Below are positions 1-39,349 of a stretch of 64,000 nucleotides of DNA, in pieces. The notes under the pieces are model-generated. The model was not told the origin of the DNA and made no database searches. It was given only the letters and a program-made list of their open reading frames with translations. Numbering within the stretch: position 1 is the first letter of the stretch; every line of letters begins with the position of its first letter. The position numbers were made by a program, and so were the translations under genes. Source of the DNA: Pogonophryne albipinna (taxonomy: Eukaryota; Chordata; Actinopteri; Perciformes; Artedidraconidae); NCBI GenBank assembly GCA_028583405.1, contig JAPTMU010000284.1:65495-129494 (forward strand), given 5' to 3'.

Positions 1-1141
1 ACCCTTTACCCCAGCCTCCACAGAACCCTTTACCCCAGCCTCCACAGAACCCTTTACCCCAGCCTGCACGGAACCCTTTACTCCAGCCTGCACAGACCCC
101 CTCACAGATCCCCTCGCCACCTCTGCTCTGCCAGGTGTTCAGCAGCCGCTCAGGGTTGATCTCCGCCTTCGTGCAGGCGCCCATGCAGGTGTTCGTTGTG
201 CCACAGGCGTCCGCAGCGCCGCACGCCGTCATGACGCTGGGCAACACTAAGCTCCTCCCCCTGGCGCCGGCGCCCGTCTACCTGCCGTCCGGAGCGAGCG
301 GCGGCGTCACGCAGGCAGACTTCTCCCGACGCCGAAACTACGTCTGCAACTTCCCCGGCTGCAAGAAAACCTACTTTAAGAGCTCGCACCTGAAGGCTCA
401 CCTGCGCACACACACAGGTGAGGCTCTGCTTTCATTGGTCAGCTCATTTGAAGCCATCTTCAGTCTCAGGATCCATGTGTCTGATCCTCTCCAGAAGGAG
501 TCATCACATACAGAGACTAGTTCCTGAACAGTGTCCTTCACATGCTGATATCCAAGAGAGGGAGTCACACAGTCACAAGATGGAGGAATAGAAAGCAGTA
601 TTCAATGTTTACTTCAGATTAGCTCCACGTCAGAAATGAGCATGCTTGATGTCTCTCTCCATAGAGGCTGAATCATCATGTTAATCACATAGCTATCATC
701 TGCCTCAAACAGTCCTGATGCTCTTCTAGGTAATCACACATCCTGTCATGTTCACAGCTACAGTTGATACCTTTGTTAGCATGCTACTCTCATGTTGGAG
801 GAGGACACTCAGTGTTTTCCCAACACTATAGTAATGAAGGGTTCTGGTTCTGCTGTTCCCCTGCAGGCGAGAAGCCGTTCAGCTGTCACTGGGAAGGCTG
901 CGATAAGAAGTTTGCCCGATCCGACGAGCTGTCGCGACACCGCCGGACGCACACGGGGGAGAAGAAGTTTGTCTGCAGCGTCTGCGAGCGGCGCTTCATG
1001 CGCAGCGATCACCTGACCAAACACGCCCGGCGTCACATGACCACAAAGAGGGCTTCGTCGTGGAGCGTCGAGCCCCGGGACCTCAACAGAGGCCCCGCCC
1101 CCTCACTTCCTGTCGGCGTGCTGGTGAGCACCGCCAACTAA
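1..1141 (+). CDS. klf11: Kruppel-like factor 11-type zinc-finger protein, last two exons (5' partial)
   Basis: Nuclear DNA-binding transcription factor of the TIEG (KLF10/KLF11) group; the family binds GC/CACCC boxes and usually represses. Visible coding exons are <1-417 (donor GTGAGG) and 867-1141 (acceptor CTGCAG, stop TAA 1139-1141). They join in phase 1 inside the linker between fingers 1 and 2. Three C2H2 fingers are complete: [39 protein letters not shown] and [18 protein letters not shown], each ending H-x3-5-H, with TGEK-type linkers. A short tail of about 35 residues follows the last finger. Upstream of the fingers is a Pro/Ala-rich segment and, at the window edge, a PLPQPPQN repeat. 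KLF10 is the alternative; KLF11 is preferred because rrm2 is next door (KLF10 pairs with RRM2B in vertebrates). The intron 418-866 shows nothing else. Confidence 0.88.
3..98 (+). repeat. 24-bp in-frame coding repeat in klf11
   Basis: About four 24-bp units (cctttaccccagcctccaca plus 4 bases) encode the octapeptide PLPQPPQN in the klf11 frame. The third and fourth units are degenerate ([16 protein letters not shown]). The array runs off the left edge of the window. Confidence 0.8.
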
Positions 1142-2515
1142 CAGTCAACTCAGGAACCAAACTGTGACTCTCAATCAGCTCCACATCCGGAGGAACTTTT
1201 TTTCTACAGATATCTCTGCTGGCCAGAAGCTGAGAGCCGGCTGCGTCTGCGTGAAGTCAAATCAACTCTTTAGGGTTTATCTTAGAGATCGTCAGGTGAA
1301 CTAAAGGTAGCTTCCCTTCTTTCCCTCTACCAGCGACCCTCTGAGGCTAAAACGCTCAGTACACTCCACAACCCCTAAAATCTGAATGCTAACGTTAGCA
1401 TGTTAGCATGATAATGTCAAAACATTTTAACTTCCTGATTTTTAGCATGTTAACAAGCTCAAAGTTAAATGCTAACATTTATGATGTAACGCTTAGAGTT
1501 TTACATGCTATCATGCCAACTTTCATAAGCTGACATAGGTGCAATTAGCATGCTAACGTTAGGCCGTTAGCATGCTAATGTCAAAACATTTTAATTTCCG
1601 GATTTTTAGCATGTTAACGACTCAAAGTTACGATGCTAACAATTAGTATGTAACGCTAAGCATTGTACATGGTATTATTCTAACTTTTTAATAAGCGGAC
1701 ATAGGTGCAATTAGCATGCTAACGTTAGCATTAGCGCTGTTCCACTGATTTTTAAGATATCTGCAGCCCTTTTAAAATAAACAGTAACCTTTAATTTTCC
1801 ACCACAGTTGTTGTGTTTAGAAATCAGACTCAAAGCCCACAGACAATATGAGGTTTAAGGTGTTTTAAACGTATATATATTGAGATAAAGATCTAATTAA
1901 ATCGTGCAGACGCAGCCGGCGGACGTCGGATCGAGCTTCCCGACATCCTCAGGACGTTTTATTCCACAAACTCACCGTAAAGGAGGACGAGGCGACAGGC
2001 TGCTACTCTCACGGACAGACACCAACAGAAACCTGACATTGCACTGGATTTTTTTAATCTTGCTTGTTTTTGTACTCTCCGTGTAAACTCATGTTTACTT
2101 CAATGTTTAGCAAAGATGTATGCACTCTTTTTATTTGTTGCCAAAGCCTCTGTATTGTGCTTCTGTTATTATTGTTATTATTGTTATTATTATTATTATT
2201 AGTCTGTAAATACTGTAAATATATTGATATATGAACGTGACGTGTATTCCAGTCTGCATTTATTGTATGAACTCTGACAGTATTCCTCGCTGTGAGAATA
2301 CCTACTATCTTCACACGGTCATTATTTAATGAGGAAGAAGTGCTGGTTTCTCCACAGCCTGATTGGCCCATCGTGTAGCCAGTAAGAAAATACCTCGTTA
2401 TTAAATGTTATTCTTAATAATAACGGCTTATATCTGAATAATCCCATCTTCTGAACATTTGCCTGTAAGCGATGTTGAATATGGCTTTTATAATAAAAAC
2501 GTACCATGAAAAATA
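1142..2515 (+). other. klf11 3' untranslated region, with an internal duplication
   Basis: No coding region follows the stop. AATAAA signals occur at 1776-1781 and 2492-2497; the second is a good candidate for the distal polyA site. 1384-1549 and 1550-1725 are diverged direct copies of one roughly 165-bp unit rich in GCTAAC/GTTAGC words. A short TTATTATTG tract lies near 2165-2202. The long AT-rich UTR suits a short-lived early-response mRNA, but that is inference. Confidence 0.6.
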
Positions 2516-2814
2516 CGTGTTGTTTATTATTTCCCAATACATTACATCCAGTGGTTTCAGGTTCTATTAGTGCATGCTGATGGTCTGCAGAGGCTCAAGT
2601 CCCTGTGTCCTCCAGAGGGAGCTTCTTAAACATGATGTATAAGCATGTGCTTCTGAACGGACCCCACATGGAACGTGTTGAGATGTTTTACTCTCTAATC
2701 AGAAAACAGAGTCTTTAAAGCTGTTTTAACATCTTAGTGTTATTTTGAAGACGTAGGTCAGAGAGAGGATCTTTACATGATAGGTCTTTATATAAAGCAC
2801 ATGTCCTGTATCTG

Positions 2815-2900
2815 TGTATATATATAGTGTGTATATATCTGTATATAGTGTGTGTATATATCTGTATATAGTGTGTGTATATATATCTTTATATAGTGTA
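2815..2900. repeat. TATATATCTGTATATAGTGTG short tandem repeat
   Basis: Four or so imperfect 28-bp units of TA/TG-rich sequence. The flanking stretch 2516-2814 shows no gene. Confidence 0.7.
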
Positions 2901-2977
2901 TATCTGCTCGACGACAGCAGCGCTGTTCGTGTTTGTTACAAAACATAAGAGCTACACAGCACCCGGTAACAGCGATC

Positions 2978-3040
2978 AACCAATCAGGAGCCAGCACTCA
3001 GGGGGTGTGACCAATGGGAGAGCGGCGCGTGATTGGCTGG
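2978..3040. promoter_or_regulatory. Cluster of three CCAAT boxes (candidate regulatory element)
   Basis: CCAAT at 2980-2984 and 3011-3015 and inverted ATTGG at 3032-3036 lie within 57 bp of GC-richer sequence. NF-Y binds such motifs. No gene start is visible next to it, so function is uncertain. Confidence 0.3.
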
Positions 3041-3159
3041 ATGAGGAACCCGCCCACTTGCCTTACTGACCGACATTCACAAGAAGCCAAAGAAATGAAG
3101 TAAAAATATAAACAGCAGAGTAACAGCGACCCCCCGTGGCGGAGCGCGGTGCTGCAGCT

Positions 3160-3950
3160 TCTTCAACAACATTAAACACAACAATACATAATATACCTAT
3201 TTACACAGGGGGAAGTACTCAGATATACTGCAGGTATATATAGATATACATAATAGAACAATTAAATTAAATATAATACAGTAAAGCAAAAAAACATCAT
3301 TTAAAAATGAATGGAAACACAAGACGTTTAAGTACAAATCTGTACTTTGTTTTTCACTTTCCAAAACGATATTGCACATATTGTATTATTCCAAGTACTG
3401 TGCAATAGTATACTGCAAGTAGTTTTTTAGTATATCCAGATTACATGTACATCATTTTCTATATCTGAACGTAAAAAGCTTCAATTGTTTTTCATACTTT
3501 TTATACTGTGTTTATGTTTGAACCAAATACACTCAGATCAGGTACTTGAGTAGAAGTACTCAGATCAGGTACTTGAGTAGAAGTACTCAGATCAGGTACT
3601 TGAGTAGAAGTACTCAGATCAGCTACTTGAGTAGAAGTAGAAGTACTCAGATCTTGTACTTGAGTAAAAGTAGAAGTACTCAGATCATGTATTTGAGTAA
3701 AAGTAGAAGTACTCAGATCTTGTACTTGAGTAAAAGTAGAAGTACTCAGATCTTGTACTTGAGTAAAAGTAGAAGTACTCAGATCTTGTACTTGAGTAAA
3801 AGTAGAAGTACTCAGATCATGTATTTGAGTAAAAGTAGAAGTACCAGAGTGTAGGAATACTCTGTCACAGTAAAAGTAGTCGTTGTGCAGATTGGTCCAT
3901 TTCAGAATAATATATATGATATGTTTTATAATACTTATAATGTCCACAAA
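3160..3950. repeat. Dispersed 'AGTACT' teleost element with internal minisatellite
   Basis: 3160-3480 and 3860-3950 match the ends of other copies in this window (4240-4315, 6630-7250). 3530-3855 holds about 11 tandem units of 27-33 bp built on tcagatcttgtacttgagta. The shared right-hand segment (gtcgttgtgcagattggtcc onward) recurs at 6886-6940. I cannot name the family; it is a common fish dispersed repeat. Confidence 0.65.
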
Positions 3951-4446
3951 CCCCCCCCCTGTGGCCAGGGGGCGTTACTACTGGTTGCCCTACATTTTCA
4001 GCCAATCAGAGCGCTGCATTCCGGAAACAGCTGATCAGCACCGCTTGTTTCTGTGAGAGGGAACATTTAGGTTGTATTTATGTAATTCTTTAGAAAGATA
4101 AATAACATCTAAGTTATAACACACACCAGAATCCAGCCGTTAAAGTAGTTGCATGATGATATGAGAAAATAAAGCATTTAAAAACATGTAACTTAACGTT
4201 AGGTTTACCTTCTGCCGTTTCAACGCGACTTATCACTTCCTCTTTAGCAACATTATACAAAACAATACATATTATAGGCCTACCTATTTACACATGTGGA
4301 AGTACTCAGATTGACATGATTTGTTATCGATGAAACCATCCAACGTTATATGGAAGTAACTTAGACCATAAACTAATTACAACTAAACTAAGAGGTTTCT
4401 TGATCACAGTTCAGCTTCTGAAATGTAATATTAGCTGCTTTTGGTT
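3951..4446. other. Intergenic, no gene seen
   Basis: Contains an inverted-CCAAT-rich patch near 4000 (gccaatcagagcg) and, at 4240-4315, the left end of another copy of the AGTACT dispersed element. No ORF of note. Confidence 0.4.
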
Positions 4447-4715
4447 TTAATGGAGTATTTTCTCTACAATGAGTACTACACAATACTTGAACATGAGTAT
4501 TTTCTCTACAATGAGTACTACACAATACTTGAACATGAGTATTTTCTCTACAATGAGTACTACACAATACTTGAACATGAGTATTTTCTCTACAATGAGT
4601 ACTACACAATACTTGAACATGAGTATTTTCTCTACAATGAGTACTACACAATACTTGAACATGAGTATTTTCTCTACAATGAGTACTACACAATACTTGA
4701 ACATGAGTATTTTAA
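4447..4715. repeat. 42-bp minisatellite, six near-identical copies
   Basis: The unit contains tattttctctacaatgagta and ctacacaatacttgaacatg. Because 42 is divisible by 3, ORFs on both strands run through the array; these are artefacts of the repeat. Confidence 0.9.
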
Positions 4716-4848
4716 CAGTGTGGTATATTATGTATAAAGTGTTTGAACAGACTTTTAACCTGGTAGTTTAACTAATAGGCTATACAGTCGTTTAAATGAA
4801 ATTAAACCGGTTCATTAATGTTGTGGCAGTCTCATCACGACTTATAAC

Positions 4849-5620
4849 TAGTGATGGCAGTATGACCCTGGACTTCCTATTCCATAGAAGCAGAAGGCTT
4901 GTTTGAGACTAGTGATGGCAGTATGACCCTGGACTTCCTATTCCATAGAAGCAGAAGGCTTGTTTGAGACTAGTGATGGCAGTATGACCCTGGACTTCCT
5001 ATTCCATAGAAGCAGAAGGCTTGTTTGAGACTAGTGATGGCAGTATGACACTGGACTTCCTATTCCATAGAAGCAGAAGGCTTGTTTGAGACGCGCTGCG
5101 GCCTCCAAAGTAGACGAGAATAGCCGATCGCAGCGAGGGAGGTGTCAGAAAGCTCGCCTGAAGTCGGACAGCTCGGAGTCGGCTTCGTCTTCTTCTTTTT
5201 CTTCTTCTCTCAGTTTTTTGGCGGATTGCAAACAGCTTGAAGGTGCATACCGCCACCTCCGGAGTCGGCTTGACTCGGTTTGCATTTATAAAGAATGCAC
5301 ACGTGTTTAATCGTTAATGTCAGATATAATCATTGCTTTTCAACTTTAATACTTTAATAACTGATAAAAGTCCATCTCCTCCCAAAACATTTTCCAGCAC
5401 TCTCTAGTCTCTTCTCAATAACCCAATACACACAAGTATCAATCTTTAATTGCAAATAGAACATGATATGTTTCAAGGCAAAGATACATTAAACCCACTG
5501 CAGCCTTGCACTTCGCCAGGAGAGGTCGCTGTAACTGAAGCTTCGAGAAATGAACCTATTTCCGACACAGTTGTCCAAGTGGTTCGACGCTTCATTCAAA
5601 GCTTCATTTTGCCATCACGA
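4849..5620 (+). mobile_element. Non-autonomous hAT element with 8-bp target-site duplication
   Basis: The 772-bp element begins TAGTGATGGC and ends GCCATCACGA (imperfect terminal inverted repeats). It is flanked by the direct repeat CTTATAAC at 4841-4848 and 5621-5628, which fits the hAT nTnnnnAn target rule. The first 243 bp (4849-5091) are four tandem 61-bp copies that each include the terminal sequence. No transposase is visible. The body includes a Ser/Glu-like simple-sequence stretch near 5170-5215. Confidence 0.75.
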
Positions 5621-5764
5621 CTTATAACTTCCTGGCAGTATTTAGAACACCGTTTAAAGGTTTTAATGATAAACTAAGTCGTGTTTGAGTCTGAATCTGA
5701 GATGTTTTGTAACATCGTTTTTCACACTGTTTTGTAACCTCGCCCAAACAAAGACGTCTGATTC

Positions 5765-5992
5765 CCCCGCAGGCAGCTGGCCTGCAGCACGTGATCTCTC
5801 TACTCGCCACCTGATTGGCTCAGCATAGCGTCAGTTTAAAGGGCCAAGCGCGAGCGGCGTTCCTATTGGCCGACTGCGTTCCGGCGCCAATATTCCAATA
5901 TAAAAAGGGAGCAGACAGCAGCAGCAACCGCTCAGTCGCTCTCCTGCTTTTAACTTACACACCGTAACTTATTTCATTTTAAACCCGTCACA
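5765..5992 (+). promoter_or_regulatory. rrm2 core promoter (TATA, CCAAT, E2F-like)
   Basis: TATAAAAA at 5899-5906 lies about 90 bp before the start codon. Inverted CCAAT boxes (ATTGG) occur at 5814-5818 and 5865-5869 and a direct CCAAT at 5887-5891, overlapping an E2F-like GGCGCCAA at 5883-5890. NF-Y and E2F control of RRM2 is well known and gives S-phase expression; the motifs here fit that. Confidence 0.75.
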
Positions 5993-13065
<7,073 letters not shown>

Positions 13066-13248
13066 GGCCCTGAACGCACCGCGGAGAGGCCCAGAGGGAG
13101 ACAGGAACCTCTCCTTTAACCTCCTCTCTGATCTGCACAGTATTTAATCCCGAGAGGAAGACCTACTTAGTTTTATCTAACGTGCTATATTAGTATGTTT
13201 CTATAGAACGACCTGATGTGTTTTTAGTTACTTTTGTACAGTTTTTAT

Positions 13249-13254
13249 AATAAA
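13249..13254 (+). terminator. rrm2 polyadenylation signal
   Basis: AATAAA 184 bp after the stop codon, at the end of a short 3'UTR. Confidence 0.8.
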
Positions 13255-13424
13255 AGGAAATATAATGCACCTAAAAGTCTCCTTTCTGGTAACTGGTGTA
13301 GAAATATGATTTACTGATGAAAACATGTTTCATAAATATCATGAAGTCACTGATTGGGAAACAATCAGCTTTCATTTAAAGCCTAGTCACCATTGAAACA
13401 GGTCTGGAGCTACTGTGGTAATTC

Positions 13425-13566
13425 AACAGGCAAAGAGTGGCTGAAAGCCCCCCCCCCCCAAGCAAAGAGTGGCTGAAAGCCCCCCCCCCCCCCCAAAGCA
13501 AAGAGTGGCTGAAAGCCCCCCCCCCCCCCCAAGGCAAAGAGTGGCTGAAAGCCCCCCCCCCCCCAA
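13425..13566. repeat. Four-copy repeat with C homopolymers
   Basis: Unit aagcaaagagtggctgaaag followed by 9-14 C. The homopolymer length varies between copies. Confidence 0.85.
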
Positions 13567-13649
13567 ACTAATACCCAGACTGTCAGTAAGGCATCTCAAC
13601 ACGTTCAACACCTCCAACAAAAGTACAAACTAATAACTGGAGTAATTCT

Positions 13650-15222
13650 CAGGCAATGGGTTAGCTCATTGGTTAGCCTGGTTTAGCTCATTGGTTAGCC
13701 TCAGTTAGCTCATTGGTTAGCCTGGGTTAGCTCATTGGTTAGCCTCAGTTAGCTCATTGGTTAGCCTCGGTTAGCTCATTGGTTAGCCTCGGTTAGCTCA
13801 TTGGTTAGCCTCGGTTAGCTCATTGGTTAGCCTCGGTTAGCTCATTGGTTAGCCTCGGTTAGCTCATTGGTTAGCCTGGGTTAGCTCATCGGTTAGCCTC
13901 GGTTAGCTCATCGGTTAGCCTCGGTTAGCCTGGGTTAGCTCATTGGTTAGCCTCAGTTAGCTCATTGGTTAGCCTCGGTTAGCTCATTGGTTAGCCTCAG
14001 TTAGCTCATTGGTTAGCTCATTGGTTAGCGCCTCGGTTATCTCATTGGTTAGCCTCGGTTAGCTCATTGGTTAGCTCATTGGTTAGCGCCTCGGTTAGCT
14101 CATTGGTTAGCCTCGGTTAGCTCATTGGTTAGCTCATTGGTTAGCCTCGGTTAGCTCATTGGTTAGCGCCTCGGTTAGCTCATTGGTTAGCCTCGGTTAG
14201 CTCATTGGTTAGCTCATCGGTTAGCTCATTGGTTAACTCATTGGTTAGCTCATTGGTTAGCCTCGGTTAGCTCATTGGTTAGCTCATCGGTTAGCCTCGG
14301 TTAGCTCATTGGTTAGCTCATCGGTTAGCCTGGGTTAGCCTCAGTTAGCTCATTGGTTAGCCTCGGTTAGCTCATTGGTTAGCGCCTCGGTTAGCTCATT
14401 GGTTAGCCTCGGTTAGCTCATTGGTTAGCTCATCGGTTAGCCTCGGTTAGCTCATTGGTTAGCTCATCGGTTAGCCTGGGTTAGCCTCAGTTAGCTCATT
14501 GGTTAGCCTCGGTTAGCTCATTGGTTAGCTCATTGGTTAACTCATCGGTTAGCCTCGGTTAGCTCATCGGTTAGCTCATTGGTTAGCTCATCGGTTAGCT
14601 CATTGGTTAGCCTCGGTTAGCTCATTGGTTAGCCTCGGTTAGCTCATTGGTTGGCTCATCGGTTAGCTCATTGGTTAGCCTCGGTTAGCTCATTGGTTAT
14701 CCTCGGTTAGCTCATTGGTTAGCTCATCGGTTAGCCTGGGTTAGCTCATCGGTTAGCTCATTGGTTAGCCTCGGTTAGCCTGGATTAGCTCATTGGTTAG
14801 CCTCGGTTAGCTCATTGGTTAGCCTCAGTTAGCTCATTGGTTATCCTCGGTTAGCTCATTGGTTAGCTCATTGGTTAGCTCATCGGTTAGCTCATTGGTT
14901 AGCCTCGGTTAGCTCATTGGTTAGCTCATCGGTTAGCTCATTGGTTAGCCTCGGTTAGCTCATTGGTTATCCTCGGTTAGCTCATTGGTTAGCTCATTGG
15001 TTAGCTCATCGGTTAGCTCATTGGTTAGCCTCGGTTAGCTCATTGGTTAGCTCATCGGTTAGCTCATTGGTTAGCCTCGGTTAGCTCATTGGTTAGCTCA
15101 TCGGTTAGCTCATCGGTTAGCTCATCGGTTAGCTCATTGGTTAGCTCATCGGTTAGCTCATCGGTTAGCTCATCGGTTAGCTCATCGGTTAGCTCATTGG
15201 TTAGCCTCGGTTAGCTCATTGG
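13650..15222. repeat. Two-word minisatellite (12-bp and 10-bp units), about 1.57 kb
   Basis: A mosaic of ggttagctcatt (with a TC variant) and ggttagcctc, arranged in irregular order over about 140 units. No coding signal. 15223-15583 is unique sequence without a recognised gene. Confidence 0.93.
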
Positions 15223-15583
15223 ATTAGTGATGCAAACACAGGTGGTGAAAAGAGAGAACTATTCGAAGCAGAAAGAAACAGCGTAATATGCCATCTGACA
15301 AAGGCCTGCGCTGTAATGCTTCCATTAACTGGCTGTTCTTTATACTCAGATCAATAGAGACGGAGATGTTAAGTTATAAATCAAGGGTTTGTATTATTAT
15401 CTACAGCAGGGGGGGGGGAACATCCTCAGAGGGCCGTACAGATGATTGAACTCAACCTCTGCTTAAAAAAACTAAAATCACAGCCCATTCATTTGGACTT
15501 TCTTTCATGCTGTGCAAAGAAAAAGCAACCAATCCAGATATCTCACGCACGCACGCATGCACGCATGTGCACGGTTGTGGCAT

Positions 15584-15967
15584 CTAGGGGGGGGCCAGTG
15601 CCCCCCTAACACTGACCTCTGACCCCCCTGTAGCCCCCCTAACAATGAAAAGTGAGATTGTGCAGACACCCTTATGTAAAGTAGAGATGTAACTGTTCAT
15701 TGCCTTTATTTGTATATAAATATGGTGTGAGTGCAAACATCACGATAACTTAATCTGAAGCTAACAGTAATAACTATAAGATCTGAAATAAATAAGTGTA
15801 CTGAAACAAATACCAATAACTGGATTGCATTGTTTTCTTATGCGCAATTACTTCATACTGTCTAGTTCTCTTTTTCGTCCTGCATTTATTGGGCCTCCCT
15901 CAGAAAATAACTGGCCCCCCTCAGAAAATAACTGGCCCCCAGTCAAATTGGTCTAGAACCGCCACTG
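15584..15967 (-). mobile_element. hAT-like MITE, one end truncated
   Basis: The right end ctagaaccgccactg is a fish hAT-type terminus (CAGTGGCGGTTCTAG on the minus strand). The left end retains only ctag plus a G run. A GTGGCAT direct repeat flanks it (15577-15583, 15968-15974). Confidence 0.55.
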
Positions 15968-16845
15968 GTGGCATGACCACCAACACAGAAAGATATGGAC
16001 ACAAGATGTGTGCACATGTATTTAGTTTCCTATTCATGTGATTTCAGTGGGGGGGGGGGGAGCTGGAAGATTTTTTTATAAATATTGAAGTTAAAGCATC
16101 AATCTGGTGCAACTTGAGAGATCTCTGGATCCATCTCTCAACACCCAGATGAAACAGAACTGGAAGCAGATTTTTATTTTTGGATATTTTACAAATCACT
16201 CCCTTTTTAAACTATTCTTGTTATTTTTAACAACTTTTTTGTTACTGTCATTTAGTATTTTATACCTGTTTTTCATTTAGTCTCATTAATAACTATAATG
16301 ATCATATCAAGGTGTGCCTTAACCTCCTCACTGAGCTGAGGTTATGTGAGCCTCTCAGAGAGAGCTCTCTTCCACCTGGTGGTAGAAAAGCTCTTTAAAT
16401 TCGTTAGCATAGCTAGCTAACCAGATGCTTACAACTAAAGACACAGCCACGCAAACACTGCGGTCTAGATTTCTTCTTCTTTTTAAGTGAGAAGTTGTCC
16501 GTCAGTCATCCTCCTCTTCATCAATATAGGTCTCAGATATATCCAGAGCCTGTCTCTGATTGGCTGAAACACCAAACAGATCATTGCAGCATTACCCATA
16601 ATCCCCTCTGTTTCAGCCCTGTTTCCAAAGTGCTGATTCTCTGTCTGTTACTTTAGATGAAAATAAGGAGCCCCTCCCCACGCCCCTCTGAGAGACATTT
16701 GGTTACAAAGAACTCAATGGAGCTCTAGAGGAGATTCAGGTGATAAGGGGGGGGGGGGTTACCTTGTTGCTGATTGGCTAATGGCTACACAAGACAAAAC
16801 ATCGTTATGACATAAAGTGGCCAAAATCTGATCTGCTCATTTTTT
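15968..16845. other. Intergenic sequence, no gene seen
   Basis: AT-rich, with a G run at 16051-16061 and another near 16746. No ORF, RNA gene or clear repeat recognised. Confidence 0.4.
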
Positions 16846-18165
16846 AGAAGAGACACGAAGAAGAGGGGACACATGTTGATGAAGAAGAGACATGAAGAAG
16901 AGGGGACACATGTTGATGAAGAAGAGACATGAAGAAGAGGGGACACATGTTGATGTAGAAGAGACATGAGGAAGAGGGGACACATGTTGATGTAGAAGAG
17001 ACATGAAGAAGAGGGGACACATGTTGATGTAGAAGAGACATGAAGAAGAGGGGACACATGTTGATGTAGAAGAGACATGAAGAAGAGGGGACACATGTTG
17101 ATGTAGAAGAGACATGAAGAAGAGGGAACACATGTTGATGTAGAAGATACATGGAGAAGAGGGGACACATGTTGATGTAGAAGAGACATGAAGAAGAGGG
17201 GACACATGTTGATGTAGAAGAGACATGGAGAAGAGGGGACACATGTTGATGTAGAAGAGACATGAAGAAGAGGGGACACATGTTGATGTAGAAGAGACAT
17301 GGAGAAGAGGGGACACATGTTGATGAAGAAGAGACATGAAGAAGAGGGGACACATGTTGATGAAGAAGAGACATGAAGAAGAGGGGACACATGTTGATGT
17401 AGAAGAGACATGAAGAAGAGGGGACACATGTTGATGTAGAAGAGACATAAAGAGGGGACACATGTTGATGTAGAAGAGACATAAAGAAGAGGGGACACAT
17501 GTTGATGTAGAAGAGACATAAAGAAGAGGGGACACATGTTGATGTAGAAGAGACATAAAGAAGAGGGGACACATGTTGATGTAGAAGAGACATAAAGAAG
17601 AGGGGACACATGTTGATGTAGAAGAGACATGGAGAAGAGGGGACACATGGTGATGAGAGACATGAAGAAGAGGGGACACATGTTGATGTAGAAGAGACAT
17701 GAGGAAGAGGGGACACATGTTGATGTAGAAGAGACATGAGGAAGAGGGGACACATGTTGATGTAGAAGAGACATGAGGAAGAGGGGACACATGTTGATGT
17801 AGAAGAGACATGAAGAAGAGGGGACACATGTTGATGTAGAAGAGACATGAGGAAGAGGGGACACATGTTGATGTAGAAGAGACATGAGGAAGAGGGGACA
17901 CATGTTGATGTAGAAGAGACATGAGGAAGAGGGGACACATGTTGATGTAGAAGAGACATGAGGAAGAGGGGACACATGTTGATGTAGAAGAGACATGAGG
18001 AAGAGGGGACACATGTTGATGTAGAAGAGACAGGAAGAAGAGGGGACACATGTTGATGTAGAAGAGACATGAGGAAGAGGGGACACATGTTGATGTAGAA
18101 GAGACATGAAGAAGAGGGGACACATGTTGATGTAGAAGAGACATGAAGAAGAGGGGACACGTGTT
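16846..18165. repeat. 37-bp minisatellite, about 36 copies
   Basis: Unit agaagagacatgaagaagag plus gggacacatgttgatgt. Variants include GAGGAAG, GGAGAAG, TAAAGAAG and aagaag/tagaag alternation. Long minus-strand ORFs (over 430 codons in all three frames) exist only because the unit lacks stops on that strand; they are not genes. Confidence 0.95.
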
Positions 18166-18240
18166 GATGATAGGGGACTCTTTAAAGCCAGAGTGTAGCA
18201 TGTAGAGATCAACAGGAGGCTCTGAATGGTTCACACTGAG

Positions 18241-18246
18241 TTTATT
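18241..18246 (-). terminator. lgals8 polyadenylation signal
   Basis: AATAAA on the minus strand, about 125 nt after the lgals8 stop. It places the transcript end before the 37-bp array. Confidence 0.7.
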
Positions 18247-18370
18247 TAAAGTGCAAAAACAGGAAGAAGAATTAAAGACATACTTGGAATATTTGTGCAT
18301 TGACTTGGTTCCTCAGAAGAATGACACGTGTTACATGATTGGTCGATTGATTGATTGGTTGATTGCGAAG

Positions 18371-38575
<20,205 letters not shown>

Positions 38576-38830
38576 CTTGAGCTTCTGTTTACCTTCTGTC
38601 TACTTCCGTATTGTGACGTCAGCACGTTGAGACAACAGGGAACGTGCGCACAGGGAGAACTGTGATGACACCAGCCTCATCCCAATACCCCTCCTCGACT
38701 CCTCTTTTCCCCTCCTCCGGGACTTGACCCGGAAATCGATCAAGACACGCCAATAGCTGAAATGCACACGGAGGAGTCGAGGAGGGGTGAGGGAGGAGGG
38801 GTGCGGGAGGATACACGCCCCCACCTTCAC
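38576..38830 (-). promoter_or_regulatory. lgals8 promoter region with CRE
   Basis: A perfect CRE palindrome TGACGTCA is at 38614-38621, about 40 bp upstream of the start codon, beside an ETS-type CGGAAG on the gene strand. Further out, 38689-38796 has inverted ccctcctcgactcctc / gaggagtcgaggaggg arms. No TATA box seen. Whether the inverted repeat is a MITE or promoter sequence is unclear. Confidence 0.5.
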
Positions 38831-39349
38831 AGCTGGTCCATTTCAACAGAGGAAAACCGACAACTGGAAGATGATGGAAAAGCGTCACATAAATGTATAA
38901 GTGCTCACAGCTCCGTGGGAATTATTATGTGCAATTCATTTCTTAAGGTTATACTAACAATTTAAGTCATGTTTAATGATCTTTAACGTCACCGAAACAT
39001 AGCTGTGGAAGCTATTCAGTATTTTTCACATTTATTTAATGTATTTATTTGTTATTTTTTGTTTTGTAGAATTAATTAATTTACAGCCATATTATTTAAG
39101 TTAAGTTGTGTTCCAGCTAAAATGCTTTTATTTTGAAGGTGAAGGGTCAATTTGGGCTCACAGCTGGGTTTATTTAAGTCAATCAGGGCACAGCAGCAGT
39201 CAGTGGGCACCGGGAAGGTCTATGGTGTTCTACCAGTATCAGGGCTGAGTTCAGCAAACATCTCAACACCTTTTGCTGTATTGTTCTTGTCAAGGTGAAG
39301 CTAATAAATACCAGTAAAACGTTGATGCCTTGTCTGGACAATGGACTCA
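38831..39349. other. Intergenic, no gene seen
   Basis: AT-rich sequence without recognised features. Confidence 0.35.

Noticed and set aside
13650..15222. Interstitial telomere repeat
   Set aside because: GGTTAG is a permutation of TTAGGG, but units are 10-12 bp and never form tandem TTAGGG.
16785..18300. Long minus-strand ORFs of 438-487 codons
   Set aside because: They exist in three overlapping frames of a 37-bp repeat that lacks stops on that strand. The protein is pure repeat and overlaps the lgals8 3' region.
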